DNA of 64,000 nucleotides from Panulirus ornatus (Eukaryota > Arthropoda > Malacostraca > Decapoda > Palinuridae): positions 44,899,862 to 44,963,861 of the forward strand of contig NC_092234.1 of NCBI RefSeq assembly GCF_036320965.1, written 5' to 3'. Positions 40,959-53,599 of this stretch are shown in pieces (positions within the stretch are counted from its first letter, which is position 1; every line of letters starts with the position of its first letter). The notes under the pieces were generated by a model. It was given only the letters and a program-made list of their open reading frames with translations, ran no database searches and was not told where the DNA came from. Made by a program: the position numbers and the translations under genes.

Positions 40959-41917
40959 ATACAGCGCTGGTGGCTGATTCATGTGAGAAACTGCAGAAGC
41001 TTGTGACTGAGTTTGGTAAAGTGTGTGGAAGAAGAAAGTTAAGAGTAAATGTGAATAAGAGCAAGGTTATTAGGTACAGTAGGGTTGAGGGTCAAGTCAA
41101 TTGGGAGGTGAGTTTGAATGGAGAAAAACTGGAGGAAGTGAACTGTTTTAGATATCTGGGAGTGGATCTGGCAGCGGATGGAACCATGGAAGCGGAAGTG
41201 GATCATAGGGTGGGGGAGGGGGCGAAAATTCTGGGGGCCTTGAAGAATGTGTGGAAGTCGAGAACATTATCTCGGAAAGCAAAAATGGGTATGTTTGAAG
41301 GAATAGTGGTTCCAACAATGTTGTATGGTTGCGAGGCGTGGGCTATGGATAGAGTTGTGCGCAGGAGGATGGATGTGCTGGAAATGAGATGTTTGAGGAC
41401 AATGTGTGGTGTGAGGTGGTTTGATCGAGTGAGTAACGTAAGGGTAAGAGAGATATGTGGAAATAAAAAGAGCGTGGTTGAGAGAGCAGAAGAGGGTGTT
41501 TTGAAGTGGTTTGGGCACATGGAGAGAATGAGTGAGGAAAGATTGACCAAGAGGATATATGTGTCGGAGGTGGAGGGAACGAGGAGAAGAGGGAGACCAA
41601 ATTGGAGGTGGAAAGATGGAGTGAAAAAGATTTTGTGTGATCGGGGCCTGAATATGCAGGAGAGTGAAAGGAGGGCAAGGAATAGAGTGAATTGGAGTGA
41701 TGTGGTATACCGGGGTTGACGTGCTGTCAGTGGATTGAATCAAGGCATGTGAAGCGTCTGGGGTAAACCATGGAAAGCTGTGTAGGTATGTATATTTGCG
41801 TGTGTGGACGTATGTATATACATGTGTATGGGGGGGTTGGGCCATTTCTTTCGTCTGTTTCCTTGCGCTACCTCGCAAACGCGGGAGACAGCGACAAAGT
41901 ATAATAAATAAAAATAA

Positions 41918-41968
<51 letters not shown>
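40959..41968 (+). mobile_element. Main-family LINE, 5'-truncated copy
   Basis: It starts at atacagcgctggtggctgat, just after the FADD codons, and is open to NWSDVVYRG (stop 41717-41719). Then come the tail, an ataataaataaaaat end and (AT)n to 41968. It is inserted into the CR1-like fossil. Confidence 0.86.
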
Positions 41969-41970
<2 letters not shown>

Positions 41971-43060
41971 TAATATCATTTGATGTCCATTTGATCATTA
42001 TCAGTGGTCAGAAATATGGATTTTCGATGGTAAACACATAGTTGAAATACCTTTTCAGAAGGATGGCATGGCTGTTTGTTAGAATTTCACTGTCATTTGA
42101 TAATGGGCCTGTAGTACCCCATGTATATTTTTTCCTTCTAACAACTTCAGAATAAGTCATTTAATTCTCTGCTCATGCAGCCTCGCTGATACCCAGTCAG
42201 TTATTATTTTACATGAGTAATTATGTAATTTATCGAGGTCAGCTTATTTAAGATCATAGCATGATTTATCGGTCAGTTTATCTATATAACTCGCTACCAT
42301 CATGCTGTTTTGAAATTAACCCTCCGATGTATTACATTTAATATAACTAATGTAATCGCCCCTATATAGCTTTTTTGCTGACCACAAGTCATTCAAAATG
42401 CTCCTGTTTGAGGAAAACATCACTTTCTCTTATCTCCTCTCATTGGTCCTCGTACCATATAATTTGAGAAATCACAATCCCGTTAAATCATTTAATCTGT
42501 TTACCCTTTACTCATTTGTTATAATATCCCAGTGTATGTTGGCAATGCTTAAAATCTTCCATATTTTGTCTTCTGCTAAAGATGTCATAGTACAAAACTC
42601 TATCATTTTCTTCACAAAGTTTGGGGATGTGGCTGTTCCCTGATCTAAAATTTATTTTGGATGTTTTATTTATGGGTTCAGTCAGTGTGCAGCAAATCGC
42701 ATGCCTCGACATTTGATGGTAAAACCTCGTTGGCCCTTGAAGTGACGCGTGTCAAGGTCAAAACACCATCACCTGATTTATAAGGGTCTATATTTTTGTG
42801 AGAATGTATTATACCAAATGTTTGCTAACCCTAGGAGTAGATATTTCTTTGCGGAGTTTACCCGGGTCTCTGATATAGACAAAATGATGTCAGTTCACCT
42901 CAGTGAGCAGTAAATACTCATGTGAGCATAAAACGTGGGTATAATGGATCCTGGGATGTGTTCTCTCTCTGTTTACAGCTATGTAGATTGGAAAGTGTGG
43001 CTTGTGACTTGTCTGGGGAGTGTGTGTAGGTGCGTTTGTTTGTGTGTGTGAGGGGTTGGG
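41969..43060. other. Spacer without recognised features
   Basis: AT-rich unique-looking DNA. Confidence 0.4.
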
Positions 43061-43067
43061 GTTCATT

Positions 43068-45165
43068 TATGTCGACCATTTCCCATGTCAGCGAGGCAGC
43101 CCCAGTAATACACGAAGAAATGGCTTCATATGTTTACATCCCCACTTTTGGTGTCATGTGCAATGCACTGAAACCAGAACCCCTGTCCACAACCAGGCCC
43201 TGGGATAGGGAAGAATGGGGACTTCCCACATATTTCCTGCGTGACATCGAAGGTGACTGAAGGAGGTGGGAGTTGGGAACTGGAACAACCCCCCCCCCCC
43301 CCTCCCCCCCACTCTCTTCTTTTAGTATCTGAAAGTTGTAAAATGAGAAAGAGCCAAGTGAGGAGTGCTCGTCTTCCGTGAAGGCTCAGGTTAGGGTGTC
43401 TGTGTGTGGGTAGGTAGTATGATTCAAAAGAGCGGCCTGGATGTTCTGGCTCTAAGTGAGATAAAACTCAGGGGTAAAGGGGGAAAATGATTTGGAAATG
43501 TTTTAGGAGTAAAGTCAGGGGTTGGTGAGAGGACTAGAACTAAGGAAGGAGTAGCACTACTCCTGAAGCAAAAGTTGTGGGAGTGTTTGAATGAGTGTGT
43601 TTAAGGAAGTAAACCCCAGACTGATGTGGGAAATAATGAAAAAGAATCACTGAAATGGGTGATTGACATTGCTAATGCACCTGGAGCAAGTAGGAGGAAT
43701 GAGGAAGAGAGGCAAATGTTCTGGCAGGAGCCGAGTGAGTGTGTCAACGCAAGAGATGGATGATTAGAGTGTGAGAGTGGGTTATGTTACAGTTGAGGGT
43801 ATATGGGGGCGTGGGATACTTAGTGTTGTGAATGAAAATGGTGAAAAAAATGTGGAGTTGTTTGCTGAAAATGAACTGGTGATTGAGAATACCTGGTTTA
43901 AGAAGAGGATGACCGTGGAAGAGTATTTAGCAAAAGGTAAAATGTTGTACGTAGCTTTTATGGATCTGGAGAAAGCACATGACAGAGTCAAGTGGAATGC
44001 TTTGTGAGATGTGTCAAGGATATGTGGTGTAGGAGTACAACTGTTGGGTGTTGTGAAAGCCTTCTGTAGAAGAGCAAGTGTGTGTATAAGAGTGGATGGA
44101 GAGCTGAGCCAAAGTTTTGGGATACGTGTAGGTGTGAGGCAGGGCTGTGTGATGTTGCCATGGCTTTTTAATATGTATATGGATGGAGTGATAAGAGAAA
44201 TGAAAGAAAAGATAGGGAAAAGGGGAGCAGAGATGGCTTGTGGCGGTGAGATATGGTTGCTAGTGGCAGTCCTGTGTATGGATGTTACTGTGTTGTTTGC
44301 TGAAAGTGAAGAGGAGTTGCATAAGGTTGTGAGTGTATTTAATATTTTGTGTAAGCATAGGCAGTTGAGGGCAACTGCAAGTAAGAGTAAAGTTATGGCA
44401 TTTGAAAGGAAACATAGTGAAAGTATAGATTTTGTAAAACTAAGTACAGTGAAAGAAGAAAGTGTACTAAATTGTGCTGCAGATATTGGGGGGGGAGAAA
44501 AACTGGAACAAGTGAGAAAATTTAAGTGTCTGGGAGCTGTCTTGGAGTAGTGTGGCAATATGGAAGGAGAGATAAGGGAGAGAGCAGTATAAGGTAGAAG
44601 AGTCATAGGGTCCCTTAACAGAATAATGAAGGGTAGAGGTGTAAGTATGGAAGTGAAGAGAGGATTAAGGGACAGCATAGTCCTTCCAACCCTGACCTCT
44701 GCAGCTGAAATGTGGAATGAGTCACTGAGGTCGAGAATCCAGGCTGTGAAAATGAGTTATTTGAGAAGATCATGTGGTGTGACTAAATGGAATAAAGAAA
44801 GAAATGAAAGGGTGTATAAGAGATGGGATATGGCAAGAAATGCAAAGGGAGTGAATTGTGGAGTGGTAGAATGGATGAAATGTAATAATTTGAATTAATT
44901 TGGGCATGTGGAAAGAAGGCAAGACTGGGAGTTTAAAAGGAGAGTATTTGATAAAACAATTAAAGGGGGTTGATGTGTGTGGAAGACCACCTTTGACATG
45001 GGCAAATAGTGTGGAGGAATACTGGAGGGAGAGAAATAGTGGAAGAATGTGTGGAATGGTGTATGCGAGGGAGGCATGTAAGGACAGGGATAAGTGGAGA
45101 CTTTTGCTGTTGCCACCCCTTGATGGGAGTTCTCAGGAGGAACAGGCATCAGAGATATGAATATA
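43068..45165 (+). pseudogene. Second, older RTE-like LINE copy (endonuclease and reverse transcriptase remnants)
   Basis: A degenerate leader (cctgcgtgacatcgaaggtg) and endonuclease pieces (LDVLALSEIKL, VKSGVGERTRTKEGVALLL) lie at 43220-43760. Reverse transcriptase pieces follow: YVAFMDLEKAHDRVKWNAL, VGVRQGCVMLPWLFNMYMDG, and a decayed active site reading DVTVLFAES instead of FADD. The C-terminal block holds VLPTLTSAAEMWNES and SYLRRSCGVTKW. Several stops are present. It shares the domain plan of the main family but is clearly diverged. Confidence 0.75.
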
Positions 45166-45180
45166 GATAGATAGAAGAAG

Positions 45181-46496
45181 AATGGATTTGTATGTAGCAT
45201 TTATGGATCTGGAGAAGGCATATGATAGAGTTGATAGAGATGCTCTGTGGAAGGTATTAAGAATATATGGTGTGGGAGGAAAGTTGTTAGAAGCAGTGAA
45301 AAGTTTTTATCGAGGATGTAAGGCATGTGTACGTGTAGGAAGAGAGGAAAGTGATTGGTTCTCAGTGAATGTAGGTTTGCGGCAGGGGTGTGTGATGTCT
45401 CCATGGTTGTTTAATTTGTTTATGGATGGGGTTGTTAGGGAGGTAAATGCAAGAGTTTTGGAAAGAGGGGCAAGTATGAAGTCTGTTGGGGATGAGAGAG
45501 CTTGGGAAGTGAGTCAGTTGTTGTTCGCTGATGATACAGCGCTGGTGGCTGATTCATGTGAGAAACTGCAGAAGCTGGTGACTGAGTTTGGTAAAGTGTG
45601 TGGAAGAAGAAAGTTAAGAGTAAATGTGAATAAGAGCAAGGTTATTAGGTACAGTAGGGTTGAGGGTCAAGTCAATTGGGAGGTGAGTTTGAATGGAGAA
45701 AAACTGGAGGAAGTGAAGTGTTTTAGATATCTGGGAGTGGACCTGGCAGCGGATGGAACCATGGAAGTGGAAGTGGATCATAGGGTGGGGGAGGGGGCAA
45801 AAATTCTGGGGGCCTTGAAGAATGTGTGGAAGTCGAGAACATTATCTCGGAAAGCAAAAATGGGTATGTTTGAAGGAATAGTGGTTCCAACAATGTTGTA
45901 TGGTTGCGAGGCGTGGGCTATGGATAGAGTTGTGCGCAGGAGGATGGATGTGCTGGAAATGAGATGTTTGAGGACAATGTGTGGTGTGAGGTGGTTTGAT
46001 CGAGTGAGTAACGTAAGGGTAAGAGAGATGTGTGGAAATAAAAAGAGCGTGGTTGAGAGAGCAGAAGAGGGTGTTTTGAAGTGGTTTGGGCACATGGAGA
46101 GGATGAGTGAGGAAAGATTGACCAAGAGGATATATGTGTCAGAGGTGGAGGGAGCAAGGAGAAGAGGGAGACCAAATTGGAGGTGGAAAGATGGAGTGAA
46201 AAAGATTTTGTGTGATCGGGGCCTGAACATGCAGGAGGGTGAAAGGAGGGCAAGGAATAGAGTGAATTGGAGCGATGTGGTATACCGGGGTTGACGTGCT
46301 GTCAGTGGATTGAATCAAGGCATGTGAAGCGTCTGGGGTAAACCATGGAAAGCTGTGTAGGTATGTATATTTGCGTGTGTGGACGTATGTATATACATGT
46401 GTATGGGGGGTGGGTTGGGCCATTTCTTTCGTCTGTTTCCTTGCGCTACCTCGCAAATGCGGGAGACCGACAAAGTATAAAAAAAAAAAAAAAAAG
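45181..46496 (+). mobile_element. Main-family LINE, 5'-truncated copy with open reverse transcriptase frame
   Basis: 370 codons from MDLYVAFMDLEKAYDRVDR through GLRQGCVMSPWLFNL and LLFADDTALVADS to NWSDVVYRG, stop 46292-46294. The 3' tail and poly(A) (46480-46495) follow. It starts directly in the gatagata-like end of the older element. Confidence 0.88.
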
Positions 46497-46544
46497 AACA
46501 TATGAAACTGTGCATAATAAGTGAGGTATATGGAAGGCAGGTGT

Positions 46545-47070
46545 TATTGTATTATTTAGTATTGATAGGTGTGCAAAATATAGACTCCTGGATGTGAATG
46601 TGCAGAAAGGAGTGGATGGTGGGATGCCTGATCATTACTTGGGGAAGGTGAGGTTTTAGATTTATGGAAGGTTTAGGAAAAGAAAAATTACATGAATGGG
46701 AAGAGGGTAGTGAAAGTAAGTGAGCATAGAAATAGGCTTGTGTGAAGAGATACCAGGAGAGGTTGAGTGTAGAATGGCAAAATATGAGAGTAAACAAAGC
46801 TAGGATATACTGGGAGGTATCTAGGGAAGCAGTGCTGGCCTGTGCAAAAATAGTATGTGGCTTGCGTGAGGTGGGAGGTGGGTAGGTTAGAAAGGGTAGT
46901 AAGTAGTAGAATGAGGAAAGTAAGTTTCTAGGGAGGGAGAAAGTGCAAGTCATTGGGAAATATGCATGAAAAAGTGGCAGAAGGTTGAGAAAATGATGCG
47001 GTGGCTGAGAAAGAGGGCAAATCAGAGTTGGAGCAAGCAATTATTGGCAAACTTCTAGGAGAATAAGAAA
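46545..47070 (+). pseudogene. LINE linker fragment (between endonuclease and reverse transcriptase)
   Basis: gtgcaaaatatagactcctg and ggatgcctgatcattacttg parallel the stretch after 6320 in the endonuclease fragment (CGMSDHYLVEPEV). Many stops. Confidence 0.5.
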
Positions 47071-47084
47071 ATGTTTTCTAAGTT

Positions 47085-47335
47085 AATAGTTCTCTGTTCT
47101 TAACGCTACCTCGCTAACGCGGGAAATGGCGAATAGTTTGAAAGAAAGAAAAAAGTCTGTGTTTGTACATATATGTGTACATTGAGATGTATGGGTATGT
47201 ATATTTGCGTGTGTGGACGTGTATGTATATACATGTGTATGGGGGTGGGTTGGGCCATTTCTTTCTTCTGTTTCCTTGCGCTACCTCGCAAACGCGGGAG
47301 ACAGCGACAAAGTAAAGTAAATAAATAAATAAATA
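47085..47335 (+). mobile_element. M1 piece plus solo LINE 3' tail
   Basis: ttcttaacgctacctcgcta to aatagtttgaaag, then the CA/TG-rich tail ending acgcgggagacagcgacaaa and aaataaataaat. Confidence 0.65.
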
Positions 47336-47339
47336 AAGA

Positions 47340-47925
47340 GTAACTGGGTTTGTCTGCAGAAGTGGTGCAATTCACACCAATGTATGTTTGTAACACTGAT
47401 CCTGAACAGTGGAATGTCTTGCAAATTGAAAGTTATTGATTTTCTGGATAGTGGAAACTAAATTCAGTGAAAGGTGAGACGAAACATAAATTTATATGGG
47501 GTATTGCAAGGGAAGTAACTGAATATGGTAAATGCAGCGCTCTGAACACTTAAAGCAAACAGATAAATGAGATAAAGGAAACTTAAGTACAAAGAATGGT
47601 CAACAGGAAAGATAAAGGCACATAAAGGACATTAGGAATATGTTTAACTATGTGAACAAAGCACCACAGAGAAGGAATCTGCAGTATACACATTATACTG
47701 TGGAGTAGATTCTGCATAAGTCATCCAACTGCTGTATAGTTGTAGGTGCACATGGGATATGAAATGACTTGAATTACCGAAACTAAATGTTTATCTTTCC
47801 AAAACTAGTTCAGGTTATCTTTCAAAAAACTGGATGATTCCAAAACCAAAAGCAATAGTACATTAAAGCATATTTACATTAAGAAATATTAGTACTTTCA
47901 GAGACATTTCTACAAACCATCAAAT
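47340..47925. other. Spacer without recognised features
   Basis: AT-rich; nothing recognised. Confidence 0.35.
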
Positions 47926-47929
47926 ACGT

Positions 47930-48462
47930 TAAGAACAGAGAACTGGGCCTTTGAGGGAATATCCTCACCTGGCCCCCTTCTCTGTTCCTTCTTTTGGAAA
48001 AAAATGAAAATAAAAAAAAAATAATGAGAGGGGAGGATTTCCAGCCCCCCGCTCCCTCCCCTTTTAGTCGCCTTCTACGACACGCAGGGAATACGTGGGA
48101 AGTATTCTTTCTCCCCTATCCCCAGGGAGGACAAACACAGACACGTACATATATACACATGCACACCATTCACACTGTCTGCCTTTATTCATTCCCATCG
48201 CCACCTCGCCACACATGGAATAACATCCCCCTCCCCCCTCATGTGTGCGAGGTAGCGCTAGGAAAAGACAACAAAGGCCCCATTTGTTCACACTCAGTCT
48301 CCAGCTGTCACGCAATAATGCCCAAAACCACAGCGTGTGTGGACGTGTGTATGTACGTGTGTATGGGGGTTGGGCCATTTCTTTCGTCTGTTTCCTTGCG
48401 CTACCTCGCAAACGCGGGAGACAGCGACAAAGTATAAAAAAAAAAAAAAAAAAAAAAAAAGT
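47930..48462. mobile_element. LINE-derived composite: M1 and leader (-), 3' UTR (-), then tail (+) with poly(A)
   Basis: 47930-48125 is antisense M1 plus leader. 48126-48332 is antisense 3' UTR. From 48333 the sense tail (gtgtgtggacgtgtgtatgt) runs to a poly(A) of about 25 at 48438-48461. The antisense-then-sense order repeats the inverted-insertion theme. Confidence 0.6.
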
Positions 48463-49420
48463 TAATAGTGTGCAAAATATAAGAAAAGAAATGGGAGTAT
48501 CAGTGGAGGGGGCAGATGAAAAAGAGGTAACAAGAAGAGATGATGTGAAGATGAAAACGATTTAGTATTTTTAAGTTTTTTTTAATGTGTTTGATAAAAG
48601 CTTGGCAGATGTGGGATGTTCCTGATGAGTTTATAGAGAAGTTTTGGGTTTTCTCCCACCTTATCCACATTATTCTTTTCTAAGTATTTTGTTCATCCTT
48701 TCCTATCTTCCTGTACTTGTTCCTTGCTCTCGCTCTCTTTTTCCTAGCAAAAGCTGGCTGGCTGGAATGTTGCCTGTATCTTCATCACTGCACATCTGGA
48801 AACTCATTTGCTTTTTTTACATCTTTTATTTAAGCAATCTTCACTCTTTCTTAACATTCTCTCTGTAGTTGAGGCTAGAGGTTCCTTCGTTGTGAACTAA
48901 ACAGAACCTCTTACCACATTGCCCTGGTTCTTGGCTACTGAAACCCATTTTCCGATCATCATTACAATAGAAGTTGTTGAGGTTTGTGTTGTTTCCACAA
49001 TTATATCACTTTATGTCTTGTATCACATCTGCTCATTTAATGTCCTCATTTACCACAGTCAAACATGGGCATTACATGATCACTTTTTCCAAGTGGTTTC
49101 AAATATAATGTCAATATCCATGGTATTATGTCTGAAGATAAGATTTGACACTAATGGTGGATGAGTCCTTCTCATCGTATTGTGATTGTTGACATATTGG
49201 TATAGGAAATTTTCCTGTATACCCTCTAAAGACTTGTGTTTCCATGGCTCCCCATCACCATGAGAATGCAAACTCTTCCTGTCTATTTCTTTAGAACAAT
49301 CTTCCATTATCAGTACTTTGCCATCATTAAGAACTACATTTTACTGCTTCCTTTTACTATTCTGGTTGTTCCTTTATTGATATATTGTATATATGTTTTG
49401 GAGACTCCTTCTTCTGTTTC
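48463..49420. other. Spacer without recognised features
   Basis: No gene or repeat was recognised, apart from a few residues resembling LINE linker near 48470-48560. Confidence 0.35.
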
Positions 49421-49424
49421 CCAT

Positions 49425-49640
49425 TTTAGAAAGTTAATACAAGGAGGGGAGGATTTCTGGCCCCCCGCTCCCGTCCCCTCTAGTCGCTTTCTACGACACG
49501 CGAGGAATACGTGGGAAGTATTCTTTCACCCCTATCCCCAGGGATAATATACATATATATATACATATACACATACACACACATACACATACATACGCAC
49601 ATACACACACACACACACATACATATATATACATATGAAA
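49425..49640 (-). mobile_element. LINE leader fragment, antisense, with CA-rich end
   Basis: Antisense leader (cgctttctacgacacgcgag, attctttcacccctatcccc) followed by acacata-type repeats. Confidence 0.55.
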
Positions 49641-49914
49641 AATGTAAGAAACAATTTAGAAAACAAACTTTTAGCTTGAAATGAATGAAAAAAAATGAAT
49701 GTCACATAATGGTTCAACCTCTGGCTATGGAAAAGGAAATGTACAATTTATTCACACAAACGTCAATAGCAGTTCTCATCAATTTCACCACTGTGTCAAT
49801 AAGCTTCAATGTCTAAGCTACATTTTTCTCCAACTTCACTATTTTCTTGTCAAAAACACCATGCATGAAAACTATCACTCCATTAACACAACTATAAACA
49901 TTTACTTCCCCTTT

Positions 49915-52127
49915 AAAATCAGTGATGGATTGCGCAAAAGATGCTTGTGGCATGAGAAGAGTGGGAGGTGGGCTGTTTAGAAAGGGTAGTGAGTGGTGGG
50001 ATGAAGAAGTAAGAGTATTAGTGAAAGAGAAGAGAGAGGCATTTGGACGATTTTTGCAGGGAAAAAATGCAATTGAGTGGGAGAAGTATAAAAGAAAGAG
50101 ACAGGAGGTCAAGAGAAAGGTGCAAGAGGTGAAAAAAAGGGCAAATGAGAGTTGGGGTGAGAGACTATCAGTAAATTTTAGGGAGAATAAAAAGATGTTC
50201 TGGAAGGAGGTAAATAGGGTGCGTAAGACAAGGGAGCAAATGGGAACTTCAGTGAAGGGCGTAAATGGGGAGGTGATAACAAGTAGCGGTGATGTGAGAA
50301 GGAGATGGAATGAGTATTTTGAAGGTTTGTTGAATGTGTCTGATGACAGAGTGGCAGATATAGGGTGTTTTGGTCGAGGTGGTGTGCAAAGTGAGAGGGT
50401 TAGGGAAAATGATTTGGTAAACAGAGAAGAGGTAGTAAAAGCTTTGCGGAAGATGAAAGCCGGCAAGGCAGCAGGTTTGGATGGCATTGCAGTGGAATTT
50501 ATTAAGAAAGGGGGTGACTGTATTGTTGACTGGTTGGTAAGGTTATTTAATGTATGTATGACTCATGGTGAGGTGCCTGAGGATTGGCGGAATGCGTGCA
50601 TAGTGCCATTGTACAAAGGCAAAGGGGATAAGAGTGAGTGCTCAAATTACAGAGGTATAAGTTTGTTGAGTATTCCTGGTAAATTATATGGGAGGGTATT
50701 GATTGAGAGGGTGAAGGCATGTACAGAGCATCAGATTGGGGAAGAGCAGTGCGGTTTCAGAAGTGGTAGAGGATGTGTGGATCAGGTGTTTGCTTTGAAG
50801 AATGTATGTGAGAAATACTTAGAAAAGCAAATGGATTTGTATGTGGCATTTATGGATCTGGAGAAGGCATATGATAGAGTTGATAGAGATGCTCTGTGGA
50901 AGGTATTAAGAATATATGGTGTGGGAGGCAAGTTGTTAGAAGCAGTGAAAAGTTTTTATCGAGGATGTAAGGCATGTGTACGTGTAGGAAGAGAGGAAAG
51001 TGATTGGTTCTCAGTGAATGTAGGTTTGCGGCAGGGGTGTGTGATGTCTCCATGGTTGTTTAATTTGTTTATGGATGGGGTTGTAAGGGAGGTAAATGCA
51101 AGAGTCCTGGAAAGAGGGGCAAGTATGAAGTCTGTTGTGGATGAGAGAGCTTGGGAAGTGAGTCAGTTGTTGTTCGCTGATGATACAGCGCTGGTGGCTG
51201 ATTCATGTGAGAAACTGCAGAAGCTGGTGACTGAGTTTGGTAAAGTGTGTGGAAGAAGAAAGTTGAGAGTAAATGTGAATAAGAGCAAGGTTATTAGGTA
51301 CAGTAGGGGTGAGGGTCAAGTCAATTGGGAGGTGAGTTTGAATGGAGAAAAACTGGAGGAAGTGAAGTGTTTTAGATATCTGGGAGTGGATCTGTCAGCG
51401 GATGGAACCATGGAAGCGGAAGTGGATCATAGGGTGGGGGAGGGGGCGAAAATTTTGGGAGCCTTGAAAAATGTGTGGAAGTCGAGAACATTATCTCGGA
51501 AAGCAAAAATGGGTATGTTTGAGGGAATAGTGGTTCCAACAATGTTGTATGGTTGCGAGGCGTGGGCTATGGATAGAGATGTGCGCAGGAGGATGGATGT
51601 GCTGGAAATGAGATGTTTGAGGACAATGTGTGGTGTGAGGTGGTTTGATCGAGTAAGTAACGTAAGGGTAAGAGAGAGGTGTGGAAATAAAAAGAGCGTG
51701 GTTGAGAGAGCAGAAGAGGGTGTTTTGAAATGGTTTGGGCACATGGAGAGAATGAGTGAGGAGAGATTGACCAAGAGGATATATGTGTCGGAGGTGGAGG
51801 GAACGAGGAGAAGAGGGAGACCAAATTGGAGGTGGAAAGATGGAGTGAAAAAGATTTTGTGTGATCGGGGCCTGAACATGCAGGAGGGTGAAAGGAGGGC
51901 AAGAAATAGAGTGAATTGGAGTCATGTGGTATACAGGGGTTGACGTGCTGTCAGTGGATTGAAGCAAGGCATGTGAAGCGTCTGGGGTAAACCATGGAAA
52001 GCTGTGTAGGTATGTATATTTGCGTGTGTGGACGTGTGTATGTACATATATATGGGGGGGGGGGTTGGGCCATTTCTTTCGTCTGTTTCCTTGCGCTACC
52101 TCGCAAACGCGGGAGACAGCGACAAAG

Positions 52128-52170
<43 letters not shown>
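49915..52170 (+). mobile_element. Main-family LINE, longest copy: uninterrupted 673-codon reverse transcriptase frame
   Basis: The frame from 49922 to the stop at 51941-51943 is open throughout. In order: a coiled, charged N-terminal part (VKEKREAFGRFLQGKNAIEW); KAGKAAGLDGIAVEF (about residue 178); ACIVPLYKGKGDKSECSNYR (about 224); QCGFRSGRGCVDQVFALKNV (about 277); FMDLEKAYDRVDR with the motif A Asp (about 311); GLRQGCVMSPWLFNLFMDG (about 369); and LLFADDTALVADS (about 416). The C-terminal YGCEAW, LKWFGHMERM and RRGRPNWRWKDG block is typical of RTE/BovB-like elements. It lacks the endonuclease, so it is 5'-truncated. The tail ends in about 40 A. The 49922 start is only the first ATG of the fragment. 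Confidence 0.9.
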
Positions 52171-52172
<2 letters not shown>

Positions 52173-52254
52173 TTTTGGAGAATTACAATGCTTTGGAAGA
52201 TTATTTAATATCAACACCACTATGCATTTCTCTCCTACAGTTACTGCCTCAATT

Positions 52255-53215
52255 ATGTATTATCTGAATAGGTCAGCTTTCCCTAAACCTATCCACATCC
52301 AGGCTTCACAGACCTTTCATTGGTTTACACCAGTACAGCACATTGTTCCAATTCACTGTATTCCGTGCATGCTTGTCATCCTCCTGGATGTTAAGGCCTT
52401 GATCACTCAAAATCTTTTTCACTCCATCGTTCCACCTCCAATTTGATCGCCCTTTTCTCACTCATTTGTTCCACGTGTCCAAAGCATTTCAACACACCCT
52501 CTTCTGCTCTCTCAACCACACTTTTTATTGTCAACCTTTTCTCATTTGTTCCTTGTGTCCAAAGCATTTCAACACACCCTCTTCTGCTCTCTCAACCACA
52601 CTTTTTATTACCACACATCTCTTTCACCCTTACATTACTTATTTGATCAAACCACCTCACACCACATATTGTCCTCAAACATTTCATTTCCAAAACATCC
52701 ACTCTCCTCCATACAACCCTATCTATAGCCCATGCCTCACAAACATATGATATTGTTGGGACTAATATTCTCTTTTTCCACACATTCTTCATCACTCCCA
52801 GAACGTTTGCCCCCTCCCTTGCTGTATGACTCACTTCTGCTTTTATGGTTCTATTCGCTGCCAAGTCCATTCCCAGATATCTAAAACCCTTCACTTCCTC
52901 CAGTTTTTCTCCACTTAAACTTACATCCCAACTTACTTGTCCATCAACCCTGTTGATCCTAATAACCTTGTTCTTGTTCACATTTACTCTCAACTTTCTC
53001 CTTTCACACACTTTTCTAAACTCAGTCACCGACTTCTGCAGTTTCCCACTCGAATCAACCACCAGTGCTGTATCATCGGAGAACAACAATTGACTCACTT
53101 CCTAGGCTCTTTCATCCTCAGCAGACTGCATACTCATCTCCCTCTCCAGAACTTGCAATTACCTCCCTAACCACCTCATCCACAAACAAATTAAACAACC
53201 ATGGGAACATCACAC
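52255..53215 (-). pseudogene. Old main-family LINE copy with internal duplication
   Basis: The - strand reads LLFSDDTALVVDS (FADD changed to FSDD), RRKLRVNVNKNKVIRINRVD and CGVRWFDQISNVRVKEMCG. A local tandem duplication of about 80 bases lies near 52459-52610 (ctcatttgttcc to ccacactttttatt). Confidence 0.75.
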
Positions 53216-53224
53216 ATCCCACAT

Positions 53225-53400
53225 GAGTTTACATTTTCTCCTATTGGAAGTAGCACAGCCTCAGGCTACAGTAGCCTTTAGAAAGGTCCTGGGTAACAAC
53301 AGGACTCTCACAGATTTGGAAATAGCACAGCCTTTGGCTATAGTAGCCTTTAGAAAGGTCTTGGATAACAGCAAGACTCTCACAGATTTGGCTTGGGTTT
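53225..53400 (+). repeat. Short dispersed repeat, copy B, partly tandem
   Basis: Two adjacent units contain gtagcctttagaaaggtc and acaggactctcacagattt. Related to 21395-21565. Confidence 0.55.
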
Positions 53401-53599
53401 AATTACATGTTACGCATCCAGTGTAAACCATGGGGAGGTCTGTGGGGCCTGTTTATGGATAGGGAGTTATAGTTTCAGTGCACTACACACAACAGATAAG
53501 GAATGGATGTGAGGAGATGCAGCCTTTCTTTGTCTGTTTTCGGTGCTGCTCACTACTGTGGGACATGGCAATCAAGTATGAAAAAATGTATTTATTTGT

